A stretch of 64,000 bases of DNA from Prevotella sp. (GCA_017618275.1 JAFZUS010000096.1:1-64000), one strand, 5' to 3'; positions 25,985 to 35,908 are shown, counted from the first letter of the stretch. Program-made: numbers and translations. The notes: generated from the sequence alone by a model not told the origin.

Positions 25985-28900
25985 CTATTTTATTACTTTT
26001 TTACCATTATATATATAGACTCCCTTTGAGACTGGGGCAGAAATCTGACGACCTTGCAGGTCGAAGTAGCGATGTGCACCATCAGCATCAATGGTGTGGA
26101 CATACGGAATGTTAATAACCTTGGTGTCCTCGTCTGGGAACTCGTCAGCATCAAAACTGCCGGCAGGGAAGTCCACAATGGGGTCATCCTCTTCGCCACC
26201 TGCAACCCATTGCTTGAACGACATAGTATAGTATCTTATGTCGGTCGGTTCATTGGGAACATAGATGGCACGGAATTGCTTCAGCCATGCTGTGGGTGTG
26301 TCGGGTCTGACACGCATGTAGTAAGGCTTTCCACCAGACATCCACAGACCGAAGCCATACATAGCGGCGGCATCGGCACTTTCGATGTTGTCAAAATGGG
26401 CCAACCATGTACCAACTGGCTCTGCATTCGGGTCTTCATACGGATAGACAGGTACACCGCCCTCATAGAGTTGGTTAGTGATGGTAAGATTGTCGGCACA
26501 CAGTCGCACGGAGCCTTCCTTCACGATGATCACATAACCTACGCCGGCCTTCAATTTGGGTGAGCAGTTGGAGAAGATGAACTCTTTGTTGTCCTTGATG
26601 TAGAAGAGCATGCAACTCTGCATCTTGTCGGCATCGCGAAGTTCCGTCAGGTCGAGGTCGTAAGGCAGACAGAGAGAATAGGCGTGGCTCTTCCAAGTAC
26701 CGTCCTCGTTCTTGTCTGCCTTCAGCACGCGGTCGTAATAGACGTTCATGGTCTGGCCGTTATAACGCTCTAAAGCATCACTGTTATCCTCGTCATCCTT
26801 AATGACAAGTCCATTGAAGCAGAGGAGACCATTCTGCTCCGTGAAGTTTGCATGGTCCAAGCCGTTATTATTAGGCGTCTGATTGTCATAAGTAGCACCA
26901 TATTGTCCTACGATACTGCTGCAATTCCGGAACATATTATTATTCGATGCCACATTGCTGATATCCCAACCATTGCCCACATAAATAGTAGTAATATCAA
27001 AACAAGACTCAAACATCCAACCCATATCTTTCACTTTGGAGGTGTTGAATGTACTCAGGTCGAGTGTTCCCTTCAGGTATCTGCAGTCTTCAAACATACC
27101 ATACATAGATATCACTTCGCTGGTATTGAGATTCTTCAATCCGTCGAGAGATTTTAATTTATTTAAATGGAACCAGTAATGACAACTGGTAGGACGCGCA
27201 GCGGCAAATGTCTCGTCGATAACCACGCTGATAATCGAACTACTGTAATCATGCCAGGCAGGATAAGCATTGTTATCTCCGCTCGTCGTGTTGGAAGCAT
27301 CCCATGATGTCATCCCATTGGGAGCAGTGTTGGTGCCTTTGAAAGTCAGCACCTTCTTAGCATTATCGAGTTCGGCCACATAGTAGTTGTACTGTATTTC
27401 GCCCTCGGTTTGCTCAAAGCGGTAAAGCTTGGGCAGTACGCCAGGAACTGTGTCGGGGCTGAACACCTCGAAGCCGGGCATGGAGATGTTAAGGCTCTCC
27501 AGAACACTGGGGTCGAAGCTCGATGAACTGCCGCCCTTGCCTTCCCCTTCCTTGTCGCCAGAGCCGCCGAAGGAGCCAAGGCTGCCGAGCAGACCGGCGA
27601 GGTCAACCTCTTGGGTATAGCGCAGGATGCTGTCGCCACGGAAGGTGATGGTGGCAAAGGCGTCTTTGTCGATGGTTATCTTCACCTGAGCGCTGTCGCC
27701 AGGCGTGCCGGGAATGGTGTCGTGGCGCAGTTTGTTGGTGTCGCTGCCACCGAAGATGCTCATGAAGTCAGGCATGGTGCCGCCTTCCTCACCAGTTCCT
27801 GTACCAGTGCCAGTTCCCGTACCAGTTCCGGTTCCCGTACCCGTGCCGGTGCCTTCTCCCATGCCTGGGATGCTGAAGCCGCTGCCGCCGGGTTTCTTCG
27901 CGCTGGTATAGAAGTAGTTGATGCCACCTGTGCTGAGGTTCCACTTGCCGGCCTCACCGCGCAGGGTGACGGAAGTGGCATCGTCGGGTACTTCGTCGAT
28001 GGTACCATTCTCGCCGATGCGTACTTCAACGGCCTTCTTGCCGCCCAGTGTCGCATCGTCGGGTGAGATGACGTAGCTCTTGTCGTTCAAGGTGCCCACG
28101 ATAAGAAGCGAGTCGCCGGCCTGCAGCGTCGAGGCGTCTTCTACGAGTACGAAGTGTCCCTCGAGCGCATCGGTCGTGGTAACTTTCAGATGGAACGAGC
28201 GCGTCATGGTGTAGGTGCCTTCAGGAACGGTGACAGGCACGCTCAGGGTAACCACGGTCTTGCCTACTCCCTGTGTGACGAGCCAACCGTCGTCGGTGAC
28301 CTTGGCCACGGTGGTGTCCTTCACCGTCATGCTGGTCTCGCCAAGCATGCCGGGCATGTCACCATTAATACGGTATAGCTCGGTGCCGTCGCGGTGAGTA
28401 CCCAGATAGAGTTTCGTATCTTCCACTATGAGCTTGCGGAAAAGTGACTGCATACAGTTGTCAGCATCGATGACAGCCACAGGGCCGTTCTTACCCTTGC
28501 CGCCTCCAGAACCTGTGCCGGTACCAGTGCCCATTCCCATCATATTGCTGCCAGTGGAATAGCTCATCGGACCTACCACCAGCACCTCGTCGCCCACGGC
28601 GATACTGTCGGTGGTGAGGTCGCTCCAGTTGAGACCGCGACCGGTGGAGACCTTCAGCGAGTCTTTCATCACGCCGGTATCAGATATCCAATAGGTCAGC
28701 GTACCTTCCACGCTGTTGTTGGTCAAGCCCGGAATGGAAACGCCACCGTAAGCACCTTTGTTGCTGGATTCAACCTTACAGATTATACCTTTCACGAAGT
28801 AGTTGTAGCCAACGGAGCCGTTGCCGTCCTTGGCATACTGAATGGCCTCGGCCACAGTGAAGGGATGGTCGCTGGTACCTGACGTCTCGTTGCCGTCGTC

Positions 28901-29764
28901 GACACGCAGCGTATAGGTAGCCAGCGCATAGTTATTCTTGGAATCGCCCTTATACACCACGGTGATGTCGGTCGTGCCTCGGCGGAGTAGGGTAATGGCA
29001 CCCGTCGAAGCATTGACGGTGGCCACATGCTCGTTAGTCGAGATGTAGGTGACCTTAGCACCTGAAGGTAGTCCATTCAGGGTAGGAGCCTTAAAGTTGT
29101 TGGCGCCGTTCTTCAGGTCGGTCTCATAGTTGTAGTCCTCCTCACCGTCGGCATTGACGAAGGAGAGGATGACGTCGCTCTTGCTGGGGTCCGACTTGCG
29201 GAAGAAGGCCAATACCGTACCCTTGATCTGGTCATCTATAGTGGTCTTGGTGCGCCAGTTGTTCGAAATAGCCATCATGGAGTACATACCCATGACGCGG
29301 CTGGTGTCGTTGACCACGGTGTAGAGGAACCATGCACGATGGTTGCCTTCGTCGTAGACGGTGCTGAAGTTTTTCACGCCATCGCCGCCTATACGCAGAC
29401 CATTGTCCTTGTTGAGGGCGTTGAGATAGCGGTTGTCGTCGGTCTTGAACTGCAGCTTGCGGTTGTCGCCGCTACCCTGCACGCCTACCGTCCACTTCAC
29501 GGTGTCGCCCACCGTCTCCTCATCGAGGCGGTCGAGGCGGTCGTTCAGCTTGATGGACGCCGAAGGGGGAGCAGCATCCTCAGCGCAATTATTGGCCAAG
29601 GCCATCTTCGTTGTCAGGTCGACGATGACCACCTTGTCGCCCTTCTTCAAGTCGTCGGGCAGGGTCTTGATCCAGACCTCGCCATCGGCCTTCGCGCTAC
29701 CGGCTCCTGCCAACAGGGCAAAGGCCAGTAGCATCGGTTTCAAAAGTCGTTTCATTTTCATCAT
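25985..29764 (-). CDS. very large secreted protein: Ig-like, Gly-Thr tracts, BspA-like repeats, T9SS-type tail
   Basis: A 1259-residue protein. The signal peptide begins MMKMKRLLKP and ends GSAKA. A BIG2-like Ig domain lies at about 230-290 (VTYISTNEHVATVNASTGAI). An OB-like segment follows (HPFTVAEAIQYAKDG). Low-complexity Gly-Thr tracts lie at about 425-440 and 640-660. DUF285/BspA-like repeats cover about 890-990 (LNTSEVISMYGMFEDC, FNTSKVKDMGWMFESC). The C-terminal module (about 1010-1210) is homologous to that of the protein at 19781, and the tail YFDLQGRQISAPVSKGVYIY then NGKKVIK is a type IX secretion signal. ATG 29764 was chosen because earlier in-frame starts lie in the TolC gene. It probably follows the RND operon in the same transcript. 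Confidence 0.8.
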   Translation of the reverse strand: MMKMKRLLKPMLLAFALLAGAGSAKADGEVWIKTLPDDLKKGDKVVIVDLTTKMALANNCAEDAAPPSASIKLNDRLDRLDEETVGDTVKWTVGVQGSGDNRKLQFKTDDNRYLNALNKDNGLRIGGDGVKNFSTVYDEGNHRAWFLYTVVNDTSRVMGMYSMMAISNNWRTKTTIDDQIKGTVLAFFRKSDPSKSDVILSFVNADGEEDYNYETDLKNGANNFKAPTLNGLPSGAKVTYISTNEHVATVNASTGAITLLRRGTTDITVVYKGDSKNNYALATYTLRVDDGNETSGTSDHPFTVAEAIQYAKDGNGSVGYNYFVKGIICKVESSNKGAYGGVSIPGLTNNSVEGTLTYWISDTGVMKDSLKVSTGRGLNWSDLTTDSIAVGDEVLVVGPMSYSTGSNMMGMGTGTGTGSGGGKGKNGPVAVIDADNCMQSLFRKLIVEDTKLYLGTHRDGTELYRINGDMPGMLGETSMTVKDTTVAKVTDDGWLVTQGVGKTVVTLSVPVTVPEGTYTMTRSFHLKVTTTDALEGHFVLVEDASTLQAGDSLLIVGTLNDKSYVISPDDATLGGKKAVEVRIGENGTIDEVPDDATSVTLRGEAGKWNLSTGGINYFYTSAKKPGGSGFSIPGMGEGTGTGTGTGTGTGTGTGTGTGEEGGTMPDFMSIFGGSDTNKLRHDTIPGTPGDSAQVKITIDKDAFATITFRGDSILRYTQEVDLAGLLGSLGSFGGSGDKEGEGKGGSSSSFDPSVLESLNISMPGFEVFSPDTVPGVLPKLYRFEQTEGEIQYNYYVAELDNAKKVLTFKGTNTAPNGMTSWDASNTTSGDNNAYPAWHDYSSSIISVVIDETFAAARPTSCHYWFHLNKLKSLDGLKNLNTSEVISMYGMFEDCRYLKGTLDLSTFNTSKVKDMGWMFESCFDITTIYVGNGWDISNVASNNNMFRNCSSIVGQYGATYDNQTPNNNGLDHANFTEQNGLLCFNGLVIKDDEDNSDALERYNGQTMNVYYDRVLKADKNEDGTWKSHAYSLCLPYDLDLTELRDADKMQSCMLFYIKDNKEFIFSNCSPKLKAGVGYVIIVKEGSVRLCADNLTITNQLYEGGVPVYPYEDPNAEPVGTWLAHFDNIESADAAAMYGFGLWMSGGKPYYMRVRPDTPTAWLKQFRAIYVPNEPTDIRYYTMSFKQWVAGGEEDDPIVDFPAGSFDADEFPDEDTKVINIPYVHTIDADGAHRYFDLQGRQISAPVSKGVYIYNGKKVIK
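27791..27850. repeat. Gly-Thr hexanucleotide repeat within the secreted protein gene
   Basis: About ten consecutive GGN-ACN codon pairs on the minus strand. Third positions vary freely (GGT/GGA/GGC, ACT/ACA/ACG/ACC), so the tract is kept at protein level rather than being fresh slippage. Length changes would stay in frame. Confidence 0.85.
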
Positions 29765-29804
29765 TGGGTTAATTATTAATTGTTGATTTTGAATAATCAT
29801 GAAC

Positions 29805-31220
29805 TTATTTCGTGCCGCCGCCGAGAGCGATGTAGAGGGCGATAACGGCCTGGGCACCCTTGTACATGTTCGAGGCCTCGTTGAGTTGGGCGCTGAGAAG
29901 GTTTTCCTGGGCGGTGAGCACCTCGATGTAGCCGGCCTTGCCGTTGTCCATCAACTCATGGGTGCCGGTATAGGCTTCGTAGAGCACCTCGACCTGACGG
30001 TGGTAGTAGGCATACTTCTCGCGGGCAGCCTGACAGTCGGCCAAAGCCTCGTTCACCTGGTTGCCAGCATCAATGACCGTCTGGATGTATTTCTTCTGTA
30101 GGTCTTCCTGTGTCAGTTGGTTGACCCTCAGGTTGGCTTTCAACTGGCCACGGGCGAAGATGGGCTGTGTGAGCGAGCCGATAGCAGAAAGCAGTATCTT
30201 GCCTGGGTCGACGACCATGCCACCGGCTGAGTTGGTCCATCCGGCCGATCCCGTCAGCGTGATACTGGGGAAGAAGGCGGCGCGGGCAGCCTGTGTATTA
30301 TAAAAGGCCTCCTCCATGGCGTGGTTGGCCATACGGATATCCGGGCGCAATTCAAGCATTGTGGCGGGCACGCCGATCTTCAGGAACGCCGGGTCGAACA
30401 TGCGCTGTCCGGTGTCTCCCATGGCCTCGGGGTGATGCAAGGCGGCACTGCCCCAGTTCTTGCGCTCGATGTGCTGCGGTGTCATAGCCATCAGTCGGCA
30501 GATGGCATTCTCGGTGGCCTGAATGTTGCGGCGCACATCTACAATCTGTGTCTTCACATTCAGATACGACGACTCCATCTGGTTGACGGCGGTCGAGTAG
30601 GCCTTACCGTTCTCATAGAGCGACTTCTGCGTCTCCAACGAGGCACCCCACAGGCTGTCGGTCATGGTCAGGATCTCCAACTGACGGTCGAGCAACTGGA
30701 GCATGTAATACTGTTGGGCGACGGCACTGATGAGGTTGGTACGTACAGCCTCCTCGCCCATCTGTGCCTGTAGGCGCACAGCCTCAGCGGCGCGTTTCTT
30801 GTTGGTGATAGAACCGAACACATCGGCATCCCACGACAGTTGCAGGGGCAGGTTGTAGGTCTTCGACCACGGGTTGTCGTCAAACTTGGCCAACGTACCC
30901 TGCGGCGAGAAATAGAGCGACGGCAGGTAGGCCATCTTAGCAGCCTTCAACGAGGCCTGGCTCTTCTCTACGGCAATACGGGCAGAGTTCAGGTCGGTAT
31001 TATTGGCCAGCACCTGCTCAATGAGTTGCTGGAGCAGCGGGTCGGTGAAGAACTCGCGCCACGACATCTGGGCCAGAGACTCACCACCAGCGGTGGCATC
31101 CTCTATCGTGCCGAAAACATCGGAGGGCGTTGGTGTATTCTGCTCGTACTTATTATATAAACCGCAGCCTGTGAACAGGAAGCAAAAGGCTGCTGTGACG
31201 ATAATACTATATTTTTTCAT
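29805..31220 (-). CDS. outer-membrane efflux lipoprotein (TolC/OprM family)
   Basis: A 471-residue protein with lipobox FTGC (Cys19) and the OprM/NodT organisation: SWREFFTDPLLQQLIEQVLA, NNTDLNSARIAVEKSQASL, and the second-repeat segment APATMLELRPDIRMANHAME-like (GVPATMLELRPDIRMANHAM in this copy). It is the exit duct of the RND pump encoded just upstream (22-nt gap to the RND gene). ATG 31220 was chosen; the in-frame TTG at 31226 is unlikely because the signal peptide begins with MKKYS. Confidence 0.9.
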   Translation of the reverse strand: MKKYSIIVTAAFCFLFTGCGLYNKYEQNTPTPSDVFGTIEDATAGGESLAQMSWREFFTDPLLQQLIEQVLANNTDLNSARIAVEKSQASLKAAKMAYLPSLYFSPQGTLAKFDDNPWSKTYNLPLQLSWDADVFGSITNKKRAAEAVRLQAQMGEEAVRTNLISAVAQQYYMLQLLDRQLEILTMTDSLWGASLETQKSLYENGKAYSTAVNQMESSYLNVKTQIVDVRRNIQATENAICRLMAMTPQHIERKNWGSAALHHPEAMGDTGQRMFDPAFLKIGVPATMLELRPDIRMANHAMEEAFYNTQAARAAFFPSITLTGSAGWTNSAGGMVVDPGKILLSAIGSLTQPIFARGQLKANLRVNQLTQEDLQKKYIQTVIDAGNQVNEALADCQAAREKYAYYHRQVEVLYEAYTGTHELMDNGKAGYIEVLTAQENLLSAQLNEASNMYKGAQAVIALYIALGGGTK

Positions 31221-31247
31221 ATACAACCATTATTTAATGTGAGGTAA

Positions 31248-34200
31248 TTACTCCCCTCCCTCACAGGGAGGGGTTTGGGGGTGGGTCTTCCCTTGGTATT
31301 TCTCGTGCAACTTCTGGAACACGATGAAGAAGGCGGGGACGACGAAGAGCAGGGCAATGGTGCCGATGCTCATACCACCGATGACACCCAAGGCGAGGGC
31401 GCGGTTACCGTTGGCACCGGCACCACCCTCAATCACGAGCGGTATCATACCGATGATCATCGTGGCCACGGTCATCAGGATCGGGCGCAGACGCTCCTTA
31501 CAAGCCTCGAAGGCTGCCTCGACGATGCTCATGCCCTGGGCACGGCGCTCGGAGGCAAACTCTGTAATCAGAATGGCCGTCTTCGACAACAGACCGATCA
31601 GCATAATGACACCCGTCTGCAGGTAGATGTTGTTATCCATGCCAGGCAGGTGGAGCAGCGAACCGAGGTAGGCGCAGACAAAGGCACCCATCAGTCCGAA
31701 GGGCACGGAGAGCAGCACAGCCCACGGCGTGAACCACGAGTTGTAGAGCGAGGCAAGGATGAGATAGATAAGCACTACACATATTACATATATAAGCGCG
31801 GTGGTATTCGAACCTGCTGCCTCCTCCAACTCGCGCGACATACCGCTGTACTCATAACTATAGCCGTTGGGCATCGTCTCTTTGAACACCTCGGCGATAA
31901 CCTCATGGGCATCACCCTCGGTGTAGCCGCTGGCGGCCTGAACGAAGCAGGTGATGCTCTGGAATAGATTGAAATGCTCGATGTTCGACGTGCCGACAAT
32001 CTCCTTCAGTGAGACAAACTCGGAGATGGGCGCCATCTTACCATCACGAACCTTCACAAATATGTTATTCAGTGATGACGGGTCAAGACGGTATTCGGGC
32101 GCAGCGCTGGCCATGATGCGATAGACCTTACCAAACTGGTTGTAGTTGCCCACATAGCTTCCGCCGCAGTAGGCGCCCAGCGTCTGCAGTACGGCAGCAG
32201 GCGATACGCCGGCACGGTCACATTGTGCGGGATCGACCTCAACCTGATACTTCGGGAAACGCTCGGAGTACGACGTCATGGCCATACTGATCTCTGGCCG
32301 CTCGCCCAACTTTGTCAGGAAGTTGTTCGCCAGTTTGGCGAACTCCGACAGGTCGCCGTCGTTCAAGTCTTGAAGGACGAGGTTCACGCTGTTGTTCGAA
32401 CCGTAGCCCGGAACCTGAGGCAGCTGGAATGGCATCACTTGCACATTTTTAATATCTTTACAGGCATAGTAGAAACGTCCGAGGACGAGGTCTATCAGGT
32501 GGTTCATGCCCGGACGCTCTTCCCAGTTCTTCAAACGGGCAATCAGGGTGGCATAGTTCGAGCCGGAGCCAGACATCATGCCATAGCCAACAGCTACGGC
32601 GAAACTTTCCAACTCGGGAATCTCCTTCACTTTCTCTTCCACCTGCTTCACGATCTCACGGGTCTGCTGCATGGTGGTGCCTTCTGGGGCGCGGATTTCA
32701 GCAAGGAACACGCCCTGGTCTTCCTGTGGCACGAGGCCAGAGGGCAGACTTCTCATGAAGAACACCAGCAGCACAGCGGCCAGTGCCAGTATGCTCCATG
32801 CCAGGACGGGGCGCTTGATGAACTTCTGGACGCTCTTCGAGTATTTGTTGTAGATGGCATTATAGCTCACGGTGTAAGCCTTCTTCGTGTAATAGGTCAG
32901 GCTCTTGCCTTCCTTCTTGCCATTGGTCACCTTCAGCATGATGGCACATAGGGCGGGACAAAGTGTAAGGGCCGATACGCACGACAGACCGACGGACGAG
33001 GCAATCGTTACACCAAACTGGGTGAAGAACGTGCCGGAGGTGCCGGGCATGAAGGTCACAGGGATGAACACGGCCATAAATACCAAGGTACACGACACCA
33101 CGGCTACCGACACCTCGCTCATGGCCTGGCGGGTAGCCTCGCGGGCATCGCTGATACCACCCTCTATCTTTGCCATCACGGCCTCGACCACCACGATGGC
33201 GTCGTCCACCACCGTACCGATGGCCAGCACCAGGGCAAATAGCGTCAGGATGTTCAGCGAGAAGCCTGCTAATGAGACGATGGCAAAGGTGCCTAACAGT
33301 GATACAATAATCGAGATAGAGGGGATGATGGTGGCTTTGAAGTTCTGCAGGAAGAAGAACACCACGAGAATCACAAGGATGATGGCGATGACCAGCGTTT
33401 CCACCACATTATGGATGGCTGCAAAGAGGAAGTCGTCACTGGTCTCCAGTTTCACGAACTCCAGTCCCGCAGGCATCGTCGGTTTCAAGTCTTCATACAG
33501 TTTGTTGATGCGGGCGTTCACTTCGGTGGCGTTGGCACCCGGAGCCTGGAACACCATGTAGATGGTGCCCGGACTGCCATTGATGTTCGAAACAAAGTTG
33601 TAGCTCACGGCACCGATTTCCACGTCGGCTACATCGCTCAGGTGTAGCATGTGGCCGCCGTCATTGGTACGCAGCACAATGTCATTGAACTCCTCAACGG
33701 TTTTCAGCGTACCCTTATACTCCATCGTATACTGGTAGGCATTCTGTGACTGTTCGCCAAGGGAACCCGTAGCCGAAACGAAACTCTGTCCCCCAATGGC
33801 GGCAAAGACATCATTTGGCTCCAGGCCATACTGCGCCATCACATCGGGCTTCATCCAAATGCGCAGTGCGTAGGTGTTTCCCAACGAAAGTACGTCGCCC
33901 ACACCCGTGATACGCATCAGACGCGGCTTGAGGTTGATGTCGATGTAGTTGGCGATAAAATCATCGTCATACTTGCCGTCCACGCTCCTGACGGCTCCAA
34001 TCTGCAGGATGTTGTTTTGCTGCTTCATCACCTGCACACCCACCTTCGTCACGTCGGCGGGCAACAGTGCAGTGGCTCTCGACACACGGTTCTGGACGTT
34101 CACCGCAGCAATGTCTGGGTCGCTGCCTTGTTCAAAGTACACTTGAATGCTTACGTCGCCCGACGAACTTGCCGTCGAGGTCATATAGGTCATGCCGGGA

Positions 34201-34418
34201 ACACCGTTGATGTTCTCCTCCAATGGCTGCACCACCGACTTCATAATGGTGTTTGCATCTGCACCTGTGTAAGTGGTGATGACACGCACCGTCGGCGGCG
34301 CAATGCTTGGATATTGCTCGATGGGCAGCGTTTTCATACAGATGAAGCCCACAAGTGCAATAACTATCGAGATGGCACAAGCCATCACATATCTGTTGAT
34401 AAATATATTGTTCTTCAT
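31248..34418 (-). CDS. RND efflux pump inner-membrane subunit (HAE1/AcrB-like)
   Basis: A 1056-residue protein of full HAE1 length. Twelve helices and two large periplasmic loops are recognisable. It has N-terminal FINRYVMACAISIVIALVGF, the TM4 proton-relay segment LALVLAIGTVVDDAIVVVEA, then GTFFTQFGVTIASSVGLSC and SKTAILITEFA in the second half. It exports drugs, bile salts or other amphiphiles by proton motive force; the substrate cannot be predicted. The last 12 or so residues (THPQTPPCEGGE) are encoded by a GC-rich intergenic-type repeat and are not family sequence. Order adaptor, pump, outer-membrane factor on one strand. Confidence 0.95.
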   Translation of the reverse strand: MKNNIFINRYVMACAISIVIALVGFICMKTLPIEQYPSIAPPTVRVITTYTGADANTIMKSVVQPLEENINGVPGMTYMTSTASSSGDVSIQVYFEQGSDPDIAAVNVQNRVSRATALLPADVTKVGVQVMKQQNNILQIGAVRSVDGKYDDDFIANYIDINLKPRLMRITGVGDVLSLGNTYALRIWMKPDVMAQYGLEPNDVFAAIGGQSFVSATGSLGEQSQNAYQYTMEYKGTLKTVEEFNDIVLRTNDGGHMLHLSDVADVEIGAVSYNFVSNINGSPGTIYMVFQAPGANATEVNARINKLYEDLKPTMPAGLEFVKLETSDDFLFAAIHNVVETLVIAIILVILVVFFFLQNFKATIIPSISIIVSLLGTFAIVSLAGFSLNILTLFALVLAIGTVVDDAIVVVEAVMAKIEGGISDAREATRQAMSEVSVAVVSCTLVFMAVFIPVTFMPGTSGTFFTQFGVTIASSVGLSCVSALTLCPALCAIMLKVTNGKKEGKSLTYYTKKAYTVSYNAIYNKYSKSVQKFIKRPVLAWSILALAAVLLVFFMRSLPSGLVPQEDQGVFLAEIRAPEGTTMQQTREIVKQVEEKVKEIPELESFAVAVGYGMMSGSGSNYATLIARLKNWEERPGMNHLIDLVLGRFYYACKDIKNVQVMPFQLPQVPGYGSNNSVNLVLQDLNDGDLSEFAKLANNFLTKLGERPEISMAMTSYSERFPKYQVEVDPAQCDRAGVSPAAVLQTLGAYCGGSYVGNYNQFGKVYRIMASAAPEYRLDPSSLNNIFVKVRDGKMAPISEFVSLKEIVGTSNIEHFNLFQSITCFVQAASGYTEGDAHEVIAEVFKETMPNGYSYEYSGMSRELEEAAGSNTTALIYVICVVLIYLILASLYNSWFTPWAVLLSVPFGLMGAFVCAYLGSLLHLPGMDNNIYLQTGVIMLIGLLSKTAILITEFASERRAQGMSIVEAAFEACKERLRPILMTVATMIIGMIPLVIEGGAGANGNRALALGVIGGMSIGTIALLFVVPAFFIVFQKLHEKYQGKTHPQTPPCEGGE
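31251..31285. repeat. GC-rich palindromic repeat forming the C-terminus of the RND gene
   Basis: CCCCTCCC (31253-31260), loop TCACA, GGGAGGGG (31266-31273), followed by TTTGGGGGTGGGTCT. The hairpin is a type I recognise as dispersed in Bacteroidetes intergenic DNA. Here it encodes the last residues of the pump and the bases next to its stop. Confidence 0.75.
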
Positions 34419-34442
34419 ACCTTTCAGTGCTGTAGCAAATTA

Positions 34443-34468
34443 TTCACTTTTCACTATTCACTTTTCCC
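34443..34468. repeat. simple repeat at the 3' end of the adaptor gene
   Basis: Minus-strand units GTGAAAA and GTGAATA alternate three times. The adaptor's last codons (GKSE) and its TAG stop at 34454 lie inside the repeat. Confidence 0.75.
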
Positions 34469-35584
34469 TTCCTCCGCAAACAGCACTTGTTGGCCTTCCT
34501 GAACATTGTTAGCACCAACGGTCACAATCTTGTCGCCTTCATTGAGACCACTGAGCACGATAACATCCTTGCCGTTACCGGTATTCGCCGTCGTCACCGT
34601 TACGGCCGTTGCCGTACTGTCGGCTTGTACCTTATACACCAACGACTTATCCTGCAGCTTCACCACGGCATTCTGTGGAATCACTATCACGTTCTGCTCA
34701 GTTAGCGGCAATACCAGCGTACCTTGAATACCGGAAAACAGATGGCCTTCGGGGTTCGGGAACGATGCTTTGCATCCCAGCGATCCTGTGGCGACATCCA
34801 CCACACCTGTCAGGCTGGTGACGCGACCCTTATGCGGATACTCTGTGCCATTCTTCATCACGAATGTCACATCGGGAAGCGCAGCTATATATTTCGCCTT
34901 GTCTTCCTTTGTCGCTCCCGACTGCACAGACTCCTCGATGATTGCCTCTGGCACCGAGAACTCCGCATCCATCGTTGTATTGCCGCTCAGCACCGTCAGC
35001 TTCGTCATCGGCGATACCTGGTCGCCGCCACGCACGGGTATTTCACCAATGACGCCGGATACGGAAGCCGTGATGGTACAGAAGCCGAGGTTCACCTTTG
35101 CACGGTTCACTGCTGCCCGGGACTGGGCGACTGAAGCCTGTGCCTGCTTGTAGGCGTTCTCAGAGTTGCTCAGCATATAGCTGCTCACGATTTTCTTCTC
35201 AAACAGGTTCTTGTTCGACTCATACTCCAACTTGGCAGAGTTCTCCTGAGCCAGGGCTGCCTGTAGATTAGCCTGTGCAGCCTCCAGTTCCAACTGGGCA
35301 TTGCGGGAGTCGATGACAAAGAGCGTCTGTCCCTTTTTCACCTGCTGACCCTCGGTCACTGCAATCTTCATCAACTGACCACTGACTTGTGGCATTACCG
35401 TTACGTCGTTCTGACCTTTCATTCTGGCACTGAACTTATAAGGAAGTTCAATGTCTGATTTCTTCACTGTCATTGTTTCAAACGATGACTGTGTCTCCTT
35501 AGGCATATCGATTCCGCACGCCGTCAGTCCAACGACTGCCGTGCCAATCATTACTGCCCAGATTAAAGCTTTTTTCTGTTTCAT
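34454..35584 (-). CDS. RND efflux periplasmic adaptor lipoprotein (AcrA-like)
   Basis: A 376-residue protein with lipobox LTAC (Cys23). The order is: first lipoyl half (VMPQVSGQLMKIAVTEGQQV), coiled-coil hairpin (about 90-165), second lipoyl half (FCTITASVSGVIGEIPVRGG), beta-barrel (GTEYPHKGRVTSL) and a membrane-proximal domain ending GANNVQEGQQVLFAEE. It links the inner-membrane RND pump to the outer-membrane channel. It is the first gene of the pump operon, with a -7 element about 60 nt upstream. The final GKSE comes from a simple repeat. Confidence 0.93.
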   Translation of the reverse strand: MKQKKALIWAVMIGTAVVGLTACGIDMPKETQSSFETMTVKKSDIELPYKFSARMKGQNDVTVMPQVSGQLMKIAVTEGQQVKKGQTLFVIDSRNAQLELEAAQANLQAALAQENSAKLEYESNKNLFEKKIVSSYMLSNSENAYKQAQASVAQSRAAVNRAKVNLGFCTITASVSGVIGEIPVRGGDQVSPMTKLTVLSGNTTMDAEFSVPEAIIEESVQSGATKEDKAKYIAALPDVTFVMKNGTEYPHKGRVTSLTGVVDVATGSLGCKASFPNPEGHLFSGIQGTLVLPLTEQNVIVIPQNAVVKLQDKSLVYKVQADSTATAVTVTTANTGNGKDVIVLSGLNEGDKIVTVGANNVQEGQQVLFAEEGKSE

Positions 35585-35645
35585 GTTAATATTATTATGA
35601 TAGTTTTTGTCACTCCAATGGATATTTGTTTACTCTTAAACGCCA

Positions 35646-35653
35646 CAAAGATA
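35646..35653 (-). promoter_or_regulatory. candidate -7 element for the RND operon
   Basis: Minus-strand TATCTTTG, about 62 nt upstream of ATG 35584. No clear -33 element is visible. Confidence 0.45.
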
Positions 35654-35776
35654 CAATATTTTATTAAAATAGAACTCAGAAATCCTCTTTTTTTTTCTTT
35701 TTCACCCAATTAAAACAAAAAAAATAGGAGAATTAGGCCAAATTCCCCCAATTATTGTACTGTATATCACCGGGGG

Positions 35777-35908
35777 CTGACCCCGCTGTTCACGAGACTC
35801 ACACCACGCGAAAGCAGTACCCACTTCATGTACCAGGCTTCATTCATCGGTGTGGAGTTCGGTATCAACCAGCCCGCCGCCGACTCAGGCGAAAGCCCCT
35901 CCTCTTAG
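35777..35908 (+). pseudogene. coding-like remnant without a start
   Basis: A 43-codon frame ending in TAG reads LTPLFTRLTPRESSTHFMYQ, then ASFIGVEFGINQPAADSGES, PSS. Composition and alternating hydrophobicity look like a protein C-terminus, while the surrounding DNA is AT-rich and has no start codon in frame. I do not recognise the family. It is probably a decayed gene end, though chance cannot be excluded. Confidence 0.3.
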
